This document shows positions 13,047 through 20,491 of a stretch of DNA of 29,462 nt, in pieces. Under the pieces are notes generated by a model. That model did no database searches and was not told the DNA's origin. It saw only the letters and a list, made by a program, of their open reading frames with translations. Each line of letters opens with the position of its first letter. Within the stretch, counting starts at the first letter, position 1. Made by a program: the position numbers and the translations under genes. The DNA is taken from the IMG/VR virus record IMGVR_UViG_3300033571_017037, positions 1 to 29,462 of that record; one strand, given 5' to 3'. The stretch is from a virus.

Positions 13047-13055
13047 TTATCCACA
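13047..13055 (+). promoter_or_regulatory. perfect DnaA box
   Basis: TTATCCACA matches the strong E. coli DnaA box. It lies 8 bp upstream of the -35 of promoter C, between that box and a GTGTTG/CAACAC dyad. I found no cluster of boxes, so an origin is unlikely. Confidence 0.35.
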
Positions 13056-13056
13056 G

Positions 13057-13076
13057 GTGTTGCAACAAAACAACAC
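13057..13076. repeat. GTGTTG/CAACAC dyad upstream of promoter C
   Basis: A 6-bp inverted repeat, gtgttg at 13057-13062 and caacac at 13071-13076, with an internal gttgcaac palindrome. The same GTTG/CAAC theme is found upstream of promoters A and B. Confidence 0.5.
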
Positions 13077-13480
13077 TATTTTCTGAGGGTTTTTAGGTGA
13101 GATCCGTGGATTCTACAGTGGATTAAATTGTTGTACCACTCGGTCGGATATTCTAGAACCCTTCGATCTATTTGTTCACGCAATTCAAGGTAGGAGAGCT
13201 CACCCTTCCCAAAGCACAAATGCACGATTTCACGCTTAAAATTTTCTTCACCGAGGTTTTTTACATCTTGTTTTAGTTCATCTGATGAGGACCAATAAGT
13301 TTTCCAATCTGATTCAACCTTAAATCGTTTCTTCTTACCTTTTACTTGTTTAGTCCTTGACGACCAAAATAATTTCTTTCCTATATATCGTCGATTTGTT
13401 TTTAAACAGGTAATCAGATAAACAAAACCCACATACTTATCAATTGATTCTTCAAATTCTCTATTCTGATATAACCACAT
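13076..13480 (-). CDS. SegE-like GIY-YIG endonuclease
   Basis: 134 residues. YVGFVYLITCLKTNRRYIGKK is the GIY-YIG core (GFVY about 18-21, RYIG about 31-34). A basic region and SDWKTYWSSSDELKQDVKN, FKREIVHLCFGKGELSYLEL (probable catalytic Glu99) and a final Asn-containing helix follow, as in the T4 SegE-type proteins common in marine T4-like phages. Such enzymes promote spread of their own region. GGGATCAAT precedes the ATG. It is not obviously related to the adjacent smaller GIY-YIG protein. Confidence 0.8.
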   Translation of the reverse strand: MWLYQNREFEESIDKYVGFVYLITCLKTNRRYIGKKLFWSSRTKQVKGKKKRFKVESDWKTYWSSSDELKQDVKNLGEENFKREIVHLCFGKGELSYLELREQIDRRVLEYPTEWYNNLIHCRIHGSHLKTLRK

Positions 13481-13492
13481 ATTGATCCCAAA

Positions 13493-13645
13493 TCAATATG
13501 TATCCTCCTCCTCATGGTCTTCTAATTCCTCTTCTAATATTTCACCACAAAACGGACAAAATTCAATTTGAAAAATCTGAGGTTCTAGTTTAAATGAGAT
13601 TTTAAATTCAGCGTTACACGCCATACAAACAAACTGTTTTTGCAT
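13493..13645 (-). CDS. small zinc ribbon protein
   Basis: 50 residues, MQKQFVCMACNAEFKISFKL, then a second knuckle FCPFCG and a very acidic tail (EEELEDHEEEDTY). Two CxxC pairs about 20 residues apart form a zinc ribbon. TAGGAG lies 6 nt before the ATG. Possibly a DNA mimic or regulator by its acidic tail, but this is a guess. Confidence 0.65.
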   Translation of the reverse strand: MQKQFVCMACNAEFKISFKLEPQIFQIEFCPFCGEILEEELEDHEEEDTY

Positions 13646-13653
13646 AAGGTCTC

Positions 13654-14121
13654 CTAGATTTGTGCGACCTCAACACTACATTTTTTGAGAAATTCTAACC
13701 CCTGTGTACTTCGATATGTATTTCTATAAAACACACTTTTAATGCCCGAAGTAAAAATCATTTTTGCACATTCAATACAAGGAGCATGAGTGATAAACAT
13801 AGCGGCGTTCTCACCTGACTCAGATGATCTTGCAAGTTTTGCGATTGCATTTGCTTCCGCATGAATAACTTCAGGTTTAGTTTTAAGTGAAATTGTGGTG
13901 ACGGGCATGCCGGGACCCCCTTGGTCAAGAAAACAAATTTCTGTTTCTGAAATTTCTGTTTCACAATTGTTATCCCAACCTGCAGGTGTTCCATTATACC
14001 CGATACTAATTATCCTATCATTCTTTACAATAATACAACCCACCTTCAATCGTCTTGCATATGAAAGTTCTGCATATGTTTCAGCGACTTTCATATGTGC
14101 ATCAACCATTTTTGTTTTCAT
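13654..14121 (-). CDS. dCMP deaminase
   Basis: 155 residues from the ATG at 14121, which overlaps the nrdB stop (ATGA). The zinc site is HAEANAI (H87, E89) and PCIECAK (C115, C118), and RRLKVGCIIVKNDRIISIGY with NGTPAGWDNNCE is the usual substrate region of the deoxycytidylate deaminase family. It converts dCMP to dUMP, the substrate of ThyX, which is encoded upstream in the same gene run. The frame is open five codons further to a TTG, which is less likely. Confidence 0.88.
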   Translation of the reverse strand: MKTKMVDAHMKVAETYAELSYARRLKVGCIIVKNDRIISIGYNGTPAGWDNNCETEISETEICFLDQGGPGMPVTTISLKTKPEVIHAEANAIAKLARSSESGENAAMFITHAPCIECAKMIFTSGIKSVFYRNTYRSTQGLEFLKKCSVEVAQI

Positions 14122-15107
14122 GCAGCCTTTCCCCAAACCTCATCCCATGTCCCGCTCATCGCCCCCTTTGCATAATCAGTTGCACGATTCTCAAAGAAGT
14201 TAGTGTGTGTTGGAGCATTAATCATTTCCTCAACCCAAGGCAAAGGATTCTTCTTTACTTTCATTATACCCTTGAGACCAAGACTAATAAGGCGGCGATC
14301 AGTAATATAACGAATATAACGTTTAACGTCATCAGCAGATAGGTTATACATATCGCCCATGCCAAATGATAAATCGATAAAACGATCTTCGAGGTCAACC
14401 ATTCTTGTTGCAATAGTATAGATTTCAGATTTGAGAGTATCGTTCCAAATTTCACGATTTTCCTCGATATAAGTTCTAAACAATTTAATCATTGACTCAG
14501 CGTGCATTGTTTCATCAACGATTGACCACGTTACAATCTGACCCATGCCTTTCATCTTTCCATGTCTTGGAAAATTTAACAGCATGATGAATGAGCTAAA
14601 CAATTGCATTCCTTCAGTAAATGCAGAGAATAGCGCGATATTCTTCGCAACAGATGCAGTGTTTACAAGCCCGTTAGACCCATTCAAGATATAATCGTGT
14701 TTATCACGCATTTCTTGATACTCAAGAAACTGATTGTATGTGGTTTCAGGTAAACCAAGCGTCTCAATGAGATGACTATACGCTGCAATGTGCAATGCTT
14801 CGCGCGCCGCGAAGCCAGACAACATCATACGAATTTCTGGCTGAGGAAAATGAGGAAGGTAATTACGAACGTAACCACCAGCAACGTCAATATCTCCTTG
14901 CGTAAAGAACCTGAATATGTGCGTGAGGAATTCTTTTTCATTTTGCGTAAGTTTGTTTTTCCAGTCTTTAACATCTTCAATCATCGGAACTTCGGTATGC
15001 AACCAATGTGCTTGTTCATGTTTTAGCCAAGCGTCATATGCCCACGGATAACTGAACGGTTTAAAATGTAATCTTTCGTCGGTAAGTCTAAGTTTCTTTT
15101 TAACCAT
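14118..15107 (-). CDS. nrdB: ribonucleotide reductase class I, small subunit
   Basis: 329 residues from the ATG at 15107. Diiron ligands fit the class I pattern: Asp in FTQGDID (about D72), E103 and H106 in REALH, E165 in TEGMQLF, E199 and H202 in DETMH. The radical tyrosine position (Y110, four after H106) is present, so it is a normal tyrosyl-radical R2. It makes dNDPs with NrdA. It overlaps the thioredoxin-like gene by 8 nt. The segment between E103 and E165 is shorter than in E. coli, as in many phage R2 proteins. Confidence 0.92.
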   Translation of the reverse strand: MVKKKLRLTDERLHFKPFSYPWAYDAWLKHEQAHWLHTEVPMIEDVKDWKNKLTQNEKEFLTHIFRFFTQGDIDVAGGYVRNYLPHFPQPEIRMMLSGFAAREALHIAAYSHLIETLGLPETTYNQFLEYQEMRDKHDYILNGSNGLVNTASVAKNIALFSAFTEGMQLFSSFIMLLNFPRHGKMKGMGQIVTWSIVDETMHAESMIKLFRTYIEENREIWNDTLKSEIYTIATRMVDLEDRFIDLSFGMGDMYNLSADDVKRYIRYITDRRLISLGLKGIMKVKKNPLPWVEEMINAPTHTNFFENRATDYAKGAMSGTWDEVWGKAA

Positions 15108-15342
15108 TTGCCCACTCTTTAATTTGATTTGGTGAATGAACGCCGACCAATCTTTTTTCAATCGACCCATCCTTTAACACCAATGTCGGCACTGAACGAA
15201 TTGCGTATTCTACAGCCATGTCTTCAAATACGTCAATGTCGATAACTTCAACCGGAATATCAAGATTTGCTTGTTCCAAGTTCATTGACAATGCCTTACA
15301 CGGTTGACACCATGAGGCAGTAAAACGATAAATCTTTTTCAT
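15100..15342 (-). CDS. thioredoxin/glutaredoxin-like protein
   Basis: 80 residues: MKKIYRFTASWCQPCKALSM with a CQPC active site (C12, C15), then IRSVPTLVL with the cis-proline (P52) of the thioredoxin fold, and GSIEKRLVG. It lies between nrdA and nrdB and most likely reduces the C-terminal cysteine pair of NrdA. AAAGGA precedes the ATG. It is shorter than bacterial thioredoxin (about 105), similar to other phage versions. Confidence 0.85.
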   Translation of the reverse strand: MKKIYRFTASWCQPCKALSMNLEQANLDIPVEVIDIDVFEDMAVEYAIRSVPTLVLKDGSIEKRLVGVHSPNQIKEWANG

Positions 15343-15351
15343 ATAAATCCT

Positions 15352-15990
15352 TTACTTGGTATACATTACATCTGTTGTATCACCTAAACGCCATTTCGGA
15401 TTCGTTTCAACAACATATTTTTTTGTACACACTTTGAAGTCAGGAAACAACATTTGTTTAGGATTGCTTGCTGCATCAAAGAATATGCACCGATTATTTG
15501 GTTGTGCTGCGTATTGCCCATTATCAAGTTCAATAAAATTAAACGACTTGTGATCTTCAGGCCACTCGCTATAACTTGTATCAATAAGGTTTAGATCGGG
15601 ACTTGCATTATCAACAGTAAACAAATAGTTTCCCGAGTATGTTTGTTTATCTTTTGCATAGAATTGGCATGATAAGTTTCGAAGAAACGCTTTCTGCATG
15701 ATTGCAATATTATAACTGAAACAGTCCCATATTTGCAATGTATCCAACGATAAAAAGTCATCAGGACTTAAATCATCTTTTCTATGGACAAATGCATTTA
15801 GAGGCAACTTGTCATATAGTGCACCATACCGAGGAAGGTATGCTTCAATACGAAACGCTTGACTTCTTAAACTTTTTATTGACACCCAAATACACGGTTC
15901 ATATTCGCCGTGACCTTTTTCAAAATCATAAAGGAATTCACGGCGAATGTAACAATGCACAGGGGGTAGATTGGCAATTAGAAAAGACAT
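15352..15990 (-). CDS. conserved protein within the nrd cluster, unknown
   Basis: 212 residues from the ATG at 15990 (GAGGGATGAT upstream, overlapping the end of nrdA). Notable parts are VHCYIRREFLYDFEKGHGEY, WVSIKSLRSQAFRIEAYLPR and, in the second half, IELDNGQYAAQPNNRCIFFD. It is beta-rich and has no recognisable active site. Similar proteins sit between nrdA and nrdB in marine T4-like phages, as far as I recall, which hints at a link to nucleotide metabolism; this is inference only. Confidence 0.7.
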   Translation of the reverse strand: MSFLIANLPPVHCYIRREFLYDFEKGHGEYEPCIWVSIKSLRSQAFRIEAYLPRYGALYDKLPLNAFVHRKDDLSPDDFLSLDTLQIWDCFSYNIAIMQKAFLRNLSCQFYAKDKQTYSGNYLFTVDNASPDLNLIDTSYSEWPEDHKSFNFIELDNGQYAAQPNNRCIFFDAASNPKQMLFPDFKVCTKKYVVETNPKWRLGDTTDVMYTK

Positions 15991-15991
15991 A

Positions 15992-17791
15992 TCATCCCTC
16001 GCAAGCCAAACATTCTTCGCCCAGTGCAAGAGCCTTTAGATCGACTTCTTGAATCACTTGTCTTTCAATCTTGTTCGATACTTTATCTGCCTTGCTGATT
16101 TTTTCTGACCTACAATAGTAAAGTGTTTTGAGACCTTGTTTCCATGCTTGAAAATGAACTGCATGAAGATATTTTACACCTACATCTGGACGGAAAAAGA
16201 GGTTAATGGATTGTGCTTGGTCAATGAAACTTTGTCGCTGACTTGCGTGCTCCACAACCCATCGCTGGTCAATCTCCATAGACGTTTTGAATACGTCCTT
16301 TTCCCAGTCAGACAATATGTCAAGGTGCTGTACTGATCCATCGTTTGCAATAATACTTGACCAGATTTCTTGATAATCCAATCGCTTGTCAGCATCACAC
16401 TTCTCCTTGATTATTTTGTCTAAGAACTTATTCTTGTTAAGATGAGCCCCTGATAGAGTATCTTGGCGATAAGCATTAGCACGATAAGGCTCGACGGAAG
16501 GACTTGTGTTACCCATAATAATACTAGAGCTAGCGTTAGGGGCGATAGCCATCGTATGTGAGAATCTACGTCCGGTTCCTTTGGCATCAGGAGCTTCGCC
16601 ACGCTCTGAACCCAACTCCAAATTTGCTGCATCTAATTTTACTTTTACATTATTAAAAATCTTCTTGTTTACACTTACTGCGAGGGATGATTCCCAGGGG
16701 ATGTTTTTCTTTTGTAGATATGCATGAAAACCGAGGGCACCAATACCAATAGAGCGTTCCATAGTAGCAGAATATCTTGCTCGTGATATGCTATCAGGAG
16801 CATTATCAATGAAATACTGTAGAACGTTATCAAGCATCTCCGCCACGTCCCGAAGAAAAAGTTCGTTATCTTTCCAATCATCATAATACTCCAAATTCAA
16901 AGAGGATAAACAACACACGGCTGTTCGATCCTTATCTGTGGGAAGAACAATTTCACTGCAAAGGTTTGATTGTTTTACACTTAGACCTAATTTCTTTTGA
17001 AAGTCAGGCAAGTGCCTGTTACTTGTATCGATAAAATGAATATAAGGTTCGCCCGTATGCATTCGCATCTCAAGAATGCGTTGCCAAAGTTCTTTTGCTG
17101 ATACTACCTCGCGAACATCACCGTTATGAGGATCTTTCAATTCCCATGAATCATCGGCTGATGGGTCCAACATACACTTTTCAATGATTTGCATAAAGTC
17201 ATCGGTGATGTTAATCCCATGATGCAAGTTTAACGCTCGCATATTAGGATCACCTGTTGCTTTTCGCATTTCAAGGAAGAGATGAATATCAGGGTGGGAA
17301 ACATCAAGATATGCAGCATAAGAACCACGGCGAGTGCGACCTTGACGATATGCCAGCGAGGAGGCATCGTAAGTACGCAAGTGAGGCATAACGCCAACAG
17401 ACTTGTCATCAGCAGAACGTATTCCAATACCAATTCCAATTCCGCCTCCTAACATTGAAAGCCAGTTTACCTCTGAAAGACATTCCACCAAACCTTCTGC
17501 GCTATCATGGAGATAGGGTAGAAAACATGAAATAGGCAAGCCACGGCGAGAACGCCCAAAAGACAAAATGGGAGTAGAATAACTGAGCCAATGCTGACTG
17601 CTGTACTCATATAACCTTTGAGCGTGTTCCGGCGAGGAAGAGAAAGTTTTTGAGACATATGCGAACCTTTCTTGTGGTGATGTTTCATCCTCTCGCATAT
17701 ATGATTCTTTTAAACGCTTTAAACCCAATTCATCAAACAATGCATCTCGTGAATAGTCTAATACAATACCATGCAAAACATTTTTGCTCAT
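15992..17791 (-). CDS. nrdA: ribonucleotide reductase class I, large subunit, without ATP cone
   Basis: 599 residues. Catalytic residues are clear: C89 in PISCFLPYLHDS (E. coli C225), N276/C278/E280 in SNLCSEI, C293 or C294 in AVCCLSS (C462), a Tyr pair in LKTLYYCRS (Y730/Y731) and a C-terminal ECLACEG pair (C594, C597). The first cysteine lies about 136 residues earlier than in E. coli because the N-terminal ATP-cone domain is missing, so overall activity is probably not shut off by dATP. AGGA precedes the ATG at 17791. The gene sits with thyX and the MazG-like gene upstream. Confidence 0.93.
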   Translation of the reverse strand: MSKNVLHGIVLDYSRDALFDELGLKRLKESYMREDETSPQERFAYVSKTFSSSPEHAQRLYEYSSQHWLSYSTPILSFGRSRRGLPISCFLPYLHDSAEGLVECLSEVNWLSMLGGGIGIGIGIRSADDKSVGVMPHLRTYDASSLAYRQGRTRRGSYAAYLDVSHPDIHLFLEMRKATGDPNMRALNLHHGINITDDFMQIIEKCMLDPSADDSWELKDPHNGDVREVVSAKELWQRILEMRMHTGEPYIHFIDTSNRHLPDFQKKLGLSVKQSNLCSEIVLPTDKDRTAVCCLSSLNLEYYDDWKDNELFLRDVAEMLDNVLQYFIDNAPDSISRARYSATMERSIGIGALGFHAYLQKKNIPWESSLAVSVNKKIFNNVKVKLDAANLELGSERGEAPDAKGTGRRFSHTMAIAPNASSSIIMGNTSPSVEPYRANAYRQDTLSGAHLNKNKFLDKIIKEKCDADKRLDYQEIWSSIIANDGSVQHLDILSDWEKDVFKTSMEIDQRWVVEHASQRQSFIDQAQSINLFFRPDVGVKYLHAVHFQAWKQGLKTLYYCRSEKISKADKVSNKIERQVIQEVDLKALALGEECLACEG

Positions 17792-17808
17792 GTAGAATCC
17801 TGTTTTAA

Positions 17809-18177
17809 TTATTTTTCTAAAATTTGTTTTATGTTTGGAGGTGAATATGTATCAGGTTTCAAAACCTTGCCATCCTCGCGCTTTAGTAGAACACCATCTT
17901 TCATTTTTGAAAAGTTTGATCGTGCAACTTCGTCCCATACTTTTTGGATAGGAATACCCAACGAATGACAAAGACCTTCAATAACCCAAATCAAATCAGC
18001 ACAAGCATCTGCAGTTTCAACAATATCAAAATGTTTAAATGCATATGAAAGTTCATAAAATTCTTCACGAACTAAATCAAAGTACAACATTGATTGTTGA
18101 TTAAATGGTTGTAAATCTTCATGTACATTTTGTTTTCCTGCTTGCATAAACTTTGCAACATCATCGCGTGTATTCAT
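17809..18177 (-). CDS. MazG-like NTP pyrophosphohydrolase
   Basis: 122 residues. VREEFYELSYAFKHFDIVET followed by ADACADLIWVIEGL gives the metal-binding pattern ExxE...ExxD of the all-alpha MazG/PRA-PH/dUTPase superfamily. The end (WDEVARSNFSKMKDG, GKVLKPDTYSPPN) matches the phosphoribosyl-ATP pyrophosphohydrolase-like subgroup seen in phages. It may hydrolyse dNTPs or (p)ppGpp-like nucleotides. AGGAG lies 5 nt before the ATG. It sits between thyX and nrdA, fitting nucleotide pool control. Confidence 0.82.
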   Translation of the reverse strand: MNTRDDVAKFMQAGKQNVHEDLQPFNQQSMLYFDLVREEFYELSYAFKHFDIVETADACADLIWVIEGLCHSLGIPIQKVWDEVARSNFSKMKDGVLLKREDGKVLKPDTYSPPNIKQILEK

Positions 18178-18179
18178 TG

Positions 18180-18863
18180 TTACTCCTGAACAAATTCAGC
18201 AGCCATTGGAAAACATTTTGCAATAACATCAGCACACGCCTTTGCAATTTCAATATGTTCTTTTTGTGTTCCGTTTCCGGATCTGAGTTCAATATAATGC
18301 ACCCATGATCTTAATGTACCGTTTATGTATAAGCGAGAAATTGTGTTACCTTCAGGAAGAACAGCTCGAGCAACTTCCTTTGCAATGCCCTTTGAAACCG
18401 CCCACTCATAAGCATTCTTTGCTTCAATGATAACACGTTGTTGCATCATTTCCCATTGATAAGCAAGTTGACGATCTGTATCATCACGCAAATTTAATTC
18501 TACACTATTTTGTCGATTGTTGGTGTCTTGGTATCTTGCTTCTCGTAATACGAAAGCCAATTCTTTGGTGGGGTCGGCGTATCTTTGACTAAATTCCTGA
18601 AAGCTAAAACTTCGATGGCGCAAAATTTGTCGAGCAATATCTCTTGTGGTTTCAACCTCGAGGCAGGCTGAGACCATTTCGAGAGGTGACCAGTGTTTGT
18701 GCTTTGTGAGGTATCTGATGAGCTTTTCAGATGTTTGAGTGTTGAATTGGTTCGCAGGATTGGAGACACGGGCGCAATAGGCGATAAGTTCTTGAACATC
18801 ATACATACCTTCCTTTTGCAGTTCAGTCGACGGTTTAGAATAACTAATTAAGTTTACTTTCAT
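18180..18863 (-). CDS. thyX: FAD-dependent thymidylate synthase
   Basis: 227 residues with the ThyX motif RHRSFSFQEFSQRY (residues 82-95; consensus RHRxxSxxExSxRY). Further family features are HWSPLEMVSACLEVETTRDI upstream and NGTLRSWVHYIELRSGNGTQ near the C-terminus. It methylates dUMP to dTMP using methylene-tetrahydrofolate and FAD/NADPH. Together with the dCMP deaminase it forms a complete dTMP route. The ATG region GGGAATATAA is a moderate ribosome site, overlapping the upstream gene by 4 nt. Confidence 0.93.
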   Translation of the reverse strand: MKVNLISYSKPSTELQKEGMYDVQELIAYCARVSNPANQFNTQTSEKLIRYLTKHKHWSPLEMVSACLEVETTRDIARQILRHRSFSFQEFSQRYADPTKELAFVLREARYQDTNNRQNSVELNLRDDTDRQLAYQWEMMQQRVIIEAKNAYEWAVSKGIAKEVARAVLPEGNTISRLYINGTLRSWVHYIELRSGNGTQKEHIEIAKACADVIAKCFPMAAEFVQE

Positions 18864-19120
18864 TTATATTCCCATTCACATGTTTGATCAAAACTTTTTT
18901 CTTGCATTGTCTTTTCACCCCAGACATGCCGTGGGTTATCACACATAATGCATTTTGGGTTACCACAATTTAGTACATGGTGTTTAGCAAATCTATGTGG
19001 TTGTTCAGTGTATTTTTCATCCATACCATATTGTTTTGCAATACGTACTTGTTTTTTAATTGCGTTTTCCTCTTTAAGAATTCTACGTGATCTTTTAGAT
19101 TTGGTTTCTTCGTCACTCAT
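18860..19120 (-). CDS. conserved small basic protein with Cys motif, unknown
   Basis: 86 residues, MSDEETKSKRSRRILKEENA, then HRFAKHHVLNCGNPKCIMCD and NPRHVWGEKTMQEKSF. The His/Cys cluster (HRFAKHH, CGNPKCIMC) could bind zinc. The same pattern occurs in short proteins of marine T4-like phages and host cyanobacteria, from memory; function unknown. Overlaps thyX by 4 nt. Confidence 0.65.
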   Translation of the reverse strand: MSDEETKSKRSRRILKEENAIKKQVRIAKQYGMDEKYTEQPHRFAKHHVLNCGNPKCIMCDNPRHVWGEKTMQEKSFDQTCEWEYK

Positions 19121-20140
19121 TTAACACCTTTTCCAAGCGTAGAAGTTAGCACGCGCCTGCAATCCGCGAAAAGTATTCTTATCAATTAACGACTGTACAT
19201 ATGCAAGTGATTTCCCTGCTTTCACAATGTCATTAATATCTTTTTCCTTAAGAGATTGAGGCCAGATCACAACATTGTAGTCCTTTTCAACCAAATTCTC
19301 AATTACCTTACATACTTCTTTATTCCTCGGCTGATTGTCCACAATGACTGTCATATTATCTTTTGAATATTCTAGAAGTTCCAACTTATTAAAACCTGTT
19401 CCAATCACGGCGATTGCATTAGGTAAAAACAAACTATCAATAGGACCTTCTGTGACATATATATGCTTCTTTGAATTTACACTCTCACGACCAAAAACAA
19501 GTAACTCATCTTGCTTTATTTTTACAGTTATGTATCTAAGTTCTTCGTTTCCCAATGCTCGACAAGTTACACCTGCTAATTGTAAATTATTATCATATAA
19601 AGGCATAACCAAGCGAGGCTCTTCACCTTTTATACGATTCTTCATTGACTCAGATATTTGTTCGATCCTTTTGATATTATCAATAAAGTACAATGATTTA
19701 AACTTATCTGTGGGTATTTTTCTTTCGTGACAATACTTTGTTGCAAGGTGATCTTCAGGCAGCGTATCAAGGCGATCAAAAAGTTCATCGATTAAACTTT
19801 TTTTCTCCACAACAGGTTCGACAAATTTGAATTGTGGTGTTTTGTGTGCCTTATTCGGAGCAGCTCCGTCTGCATATCTTTCCAATGCGTATTGTGAGTA
19901 TAACGTCTGATCTGTTTGTTTTAGAAATGTTCCAAAGTGTATCGATACAGAACAATTGTGACACTTCATAAACATATCGTTTTTAACTTTATAGAAGTAA
20001 CCCCTTGCTTTTGACTTTTTTGATGATGAGTCGCCGCAAATGGTACAACGAAAGTTAAAAAGATAATCACCCTTTCTTTTAAAGAGAGGTAGACGACCTG
20101 AAAGGAAATTAATATATTTTAGATCAATGTATAACGACAT
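19121..20140 (-). CDS. 61: DNA primase, T4 gp61 type
   Basis: 339 residues. An N-terminal zinc ribbon (C32, C35, C60, C63: FRCTICGDSSS and KCHNCS) is followed by a Toprim domain with VTEGPIDSLFL (E231, D235) and VIVDNQPRNKE (D268), as in T4 gp61 and DnaG. It makes RNA primers for lagging-strand synthesis with the gp41-type helicase, which is not in this window. Its own promoter lies at 20161-20189, and its ribosome site AAGGAGG lies in the loop of a hairpin ending at the ATG. Confidence 0.88.
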   Translation of the reverse strand: MSLYIDLKYINFLSGRLPLFKRKGDYLFNFRCTICGDSSSKKSKARGYFYKVKNDMFMKCHNCSVSIHFGTFLKQTDQTLYSQYALERYADGAAPNKAHKTPQFKFVEPVVEKKSLIDELFDRLDTLPEDHLATKYCHERKIPTDKFKSLYFIDNIKRIEQISESMKNRIKGEEPRLVMPLYDNNLQLAGVTCRALGNEELRYITVKIKQDELLVFGRESVNSKKHIYVTEGPIDSLFLPNAIAVIGTGFNKLELLEYSKDNMTVIVDNQPRNKEVCKVIENLVEKDYNVVIWPQSLKEKDINDIVKAGKSLAYVQSLIDKNTFRGLQARANFYAWKRC

Positions 20141-20164
20141 GATAGGCCTCCTTGAAACCTATCA
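20140..20164 (-). promoter_or_regulatory. hairpin around the primase ribosome binding site
   Basis: Minus strand TGATAGG (20164-20158) and CCTATCA (20146-20140) form a perfect 7-bp stem. The 11-nt loop TTTCAAGGAGG carries the Shine-Dalgarno, and the stem ends at the ATG. It looks like a translational operator or a DNA operator over the -10 box. Confidence 0.55.
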
Positions 20165-20189
20165 TAGTACACTACAACCAATTTGTCAA
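20161..20189 (-). promoter_or_regulatory. sigma70-like promoter for the primase gene
   Basis: Minus strand TTGACA (20189-20184), 17-bp spacer, TATGAT (20166-20161). The -35 overlaps the stop codon of the upstream Lys-rich gene. The -10 overlaps the 5' arm of the hairpin at 20140-20164. Confidence 0.7.
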
Positions 20190-20491
20190 TTTGATTTTTT
20201 CTTTGGTGTGCGCTTTTTAGCAGGAGCTTTTTTCTTTTCAGGTTTAGCTTCAACCGCAGGAGCAACTTCAACTGTCGATGTTGTTACTGTCAACGTCGCT
20301 TCGTGTTTTACTTCATCAAATTTTAACTCAAGCTGTTTGGGTTCTTCTTTTACAACCGGAACAGGTTCTTCTTTTACAACCGGAACAGGTTCTTCTTTTT
20401 TAACCTCAACAACAGGAGGCGGTGCGGGTGTATCCTCTTTAGGGAGGGGGACACCAAAGAAGTAATTTTTAAATTTTGCCCATGAATTCAT
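20186..20491 (-). CDS. Pro/Glu/Lys-rich low-complexity protein
   Basis: 101 residues. The N-terminus MNSWAKFKNYFFGVPLPKED is followed by a repeat of KEEPVPVV (two full copies and a partial one, matching the 24-bp DNA repeat at 20341-20400), a beta-like acidic stretch (LELKFDEVKHEATLTVTTST) and a basic Lys/Ala/Pro tail (KKKAPAKKRTPKKKS) that resembles histone H1 tails. It may bind DNA. Strong ribosome site GAAGGAAG. It overlaps the upstream gene by 23 nt. Confidence 0.6.
   Translation of the reverse strand: MNSWAKFKNYFFGVPLPKEDTPAPPPVVEVKKEEPVPVVKEEPVPVVKEEPKQLELKFDEVKHEATLTVTTSTVEVAPAVEAKPEKKKAPAKKRTPKKKSN
20341..20400. repeat. 24-bp tandem repeat in coding sequence
   Basis: The unit gttcttcttttacaacc plus ggaacag occurs exactly at 20341-20364 and 20365-20388, with a half copy at 20389-20400. 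It encodes the KEEPVPVV repeats. Copy number could vary by slippage. Confidence 0.8.

Noticed and set aside
13047-13055. Replication origin at the DnaA box
   Set aside because: Only one box was seen and no A/T-rich unwinding repeat beside it; T4-like phages do not depend on DnaA origins.
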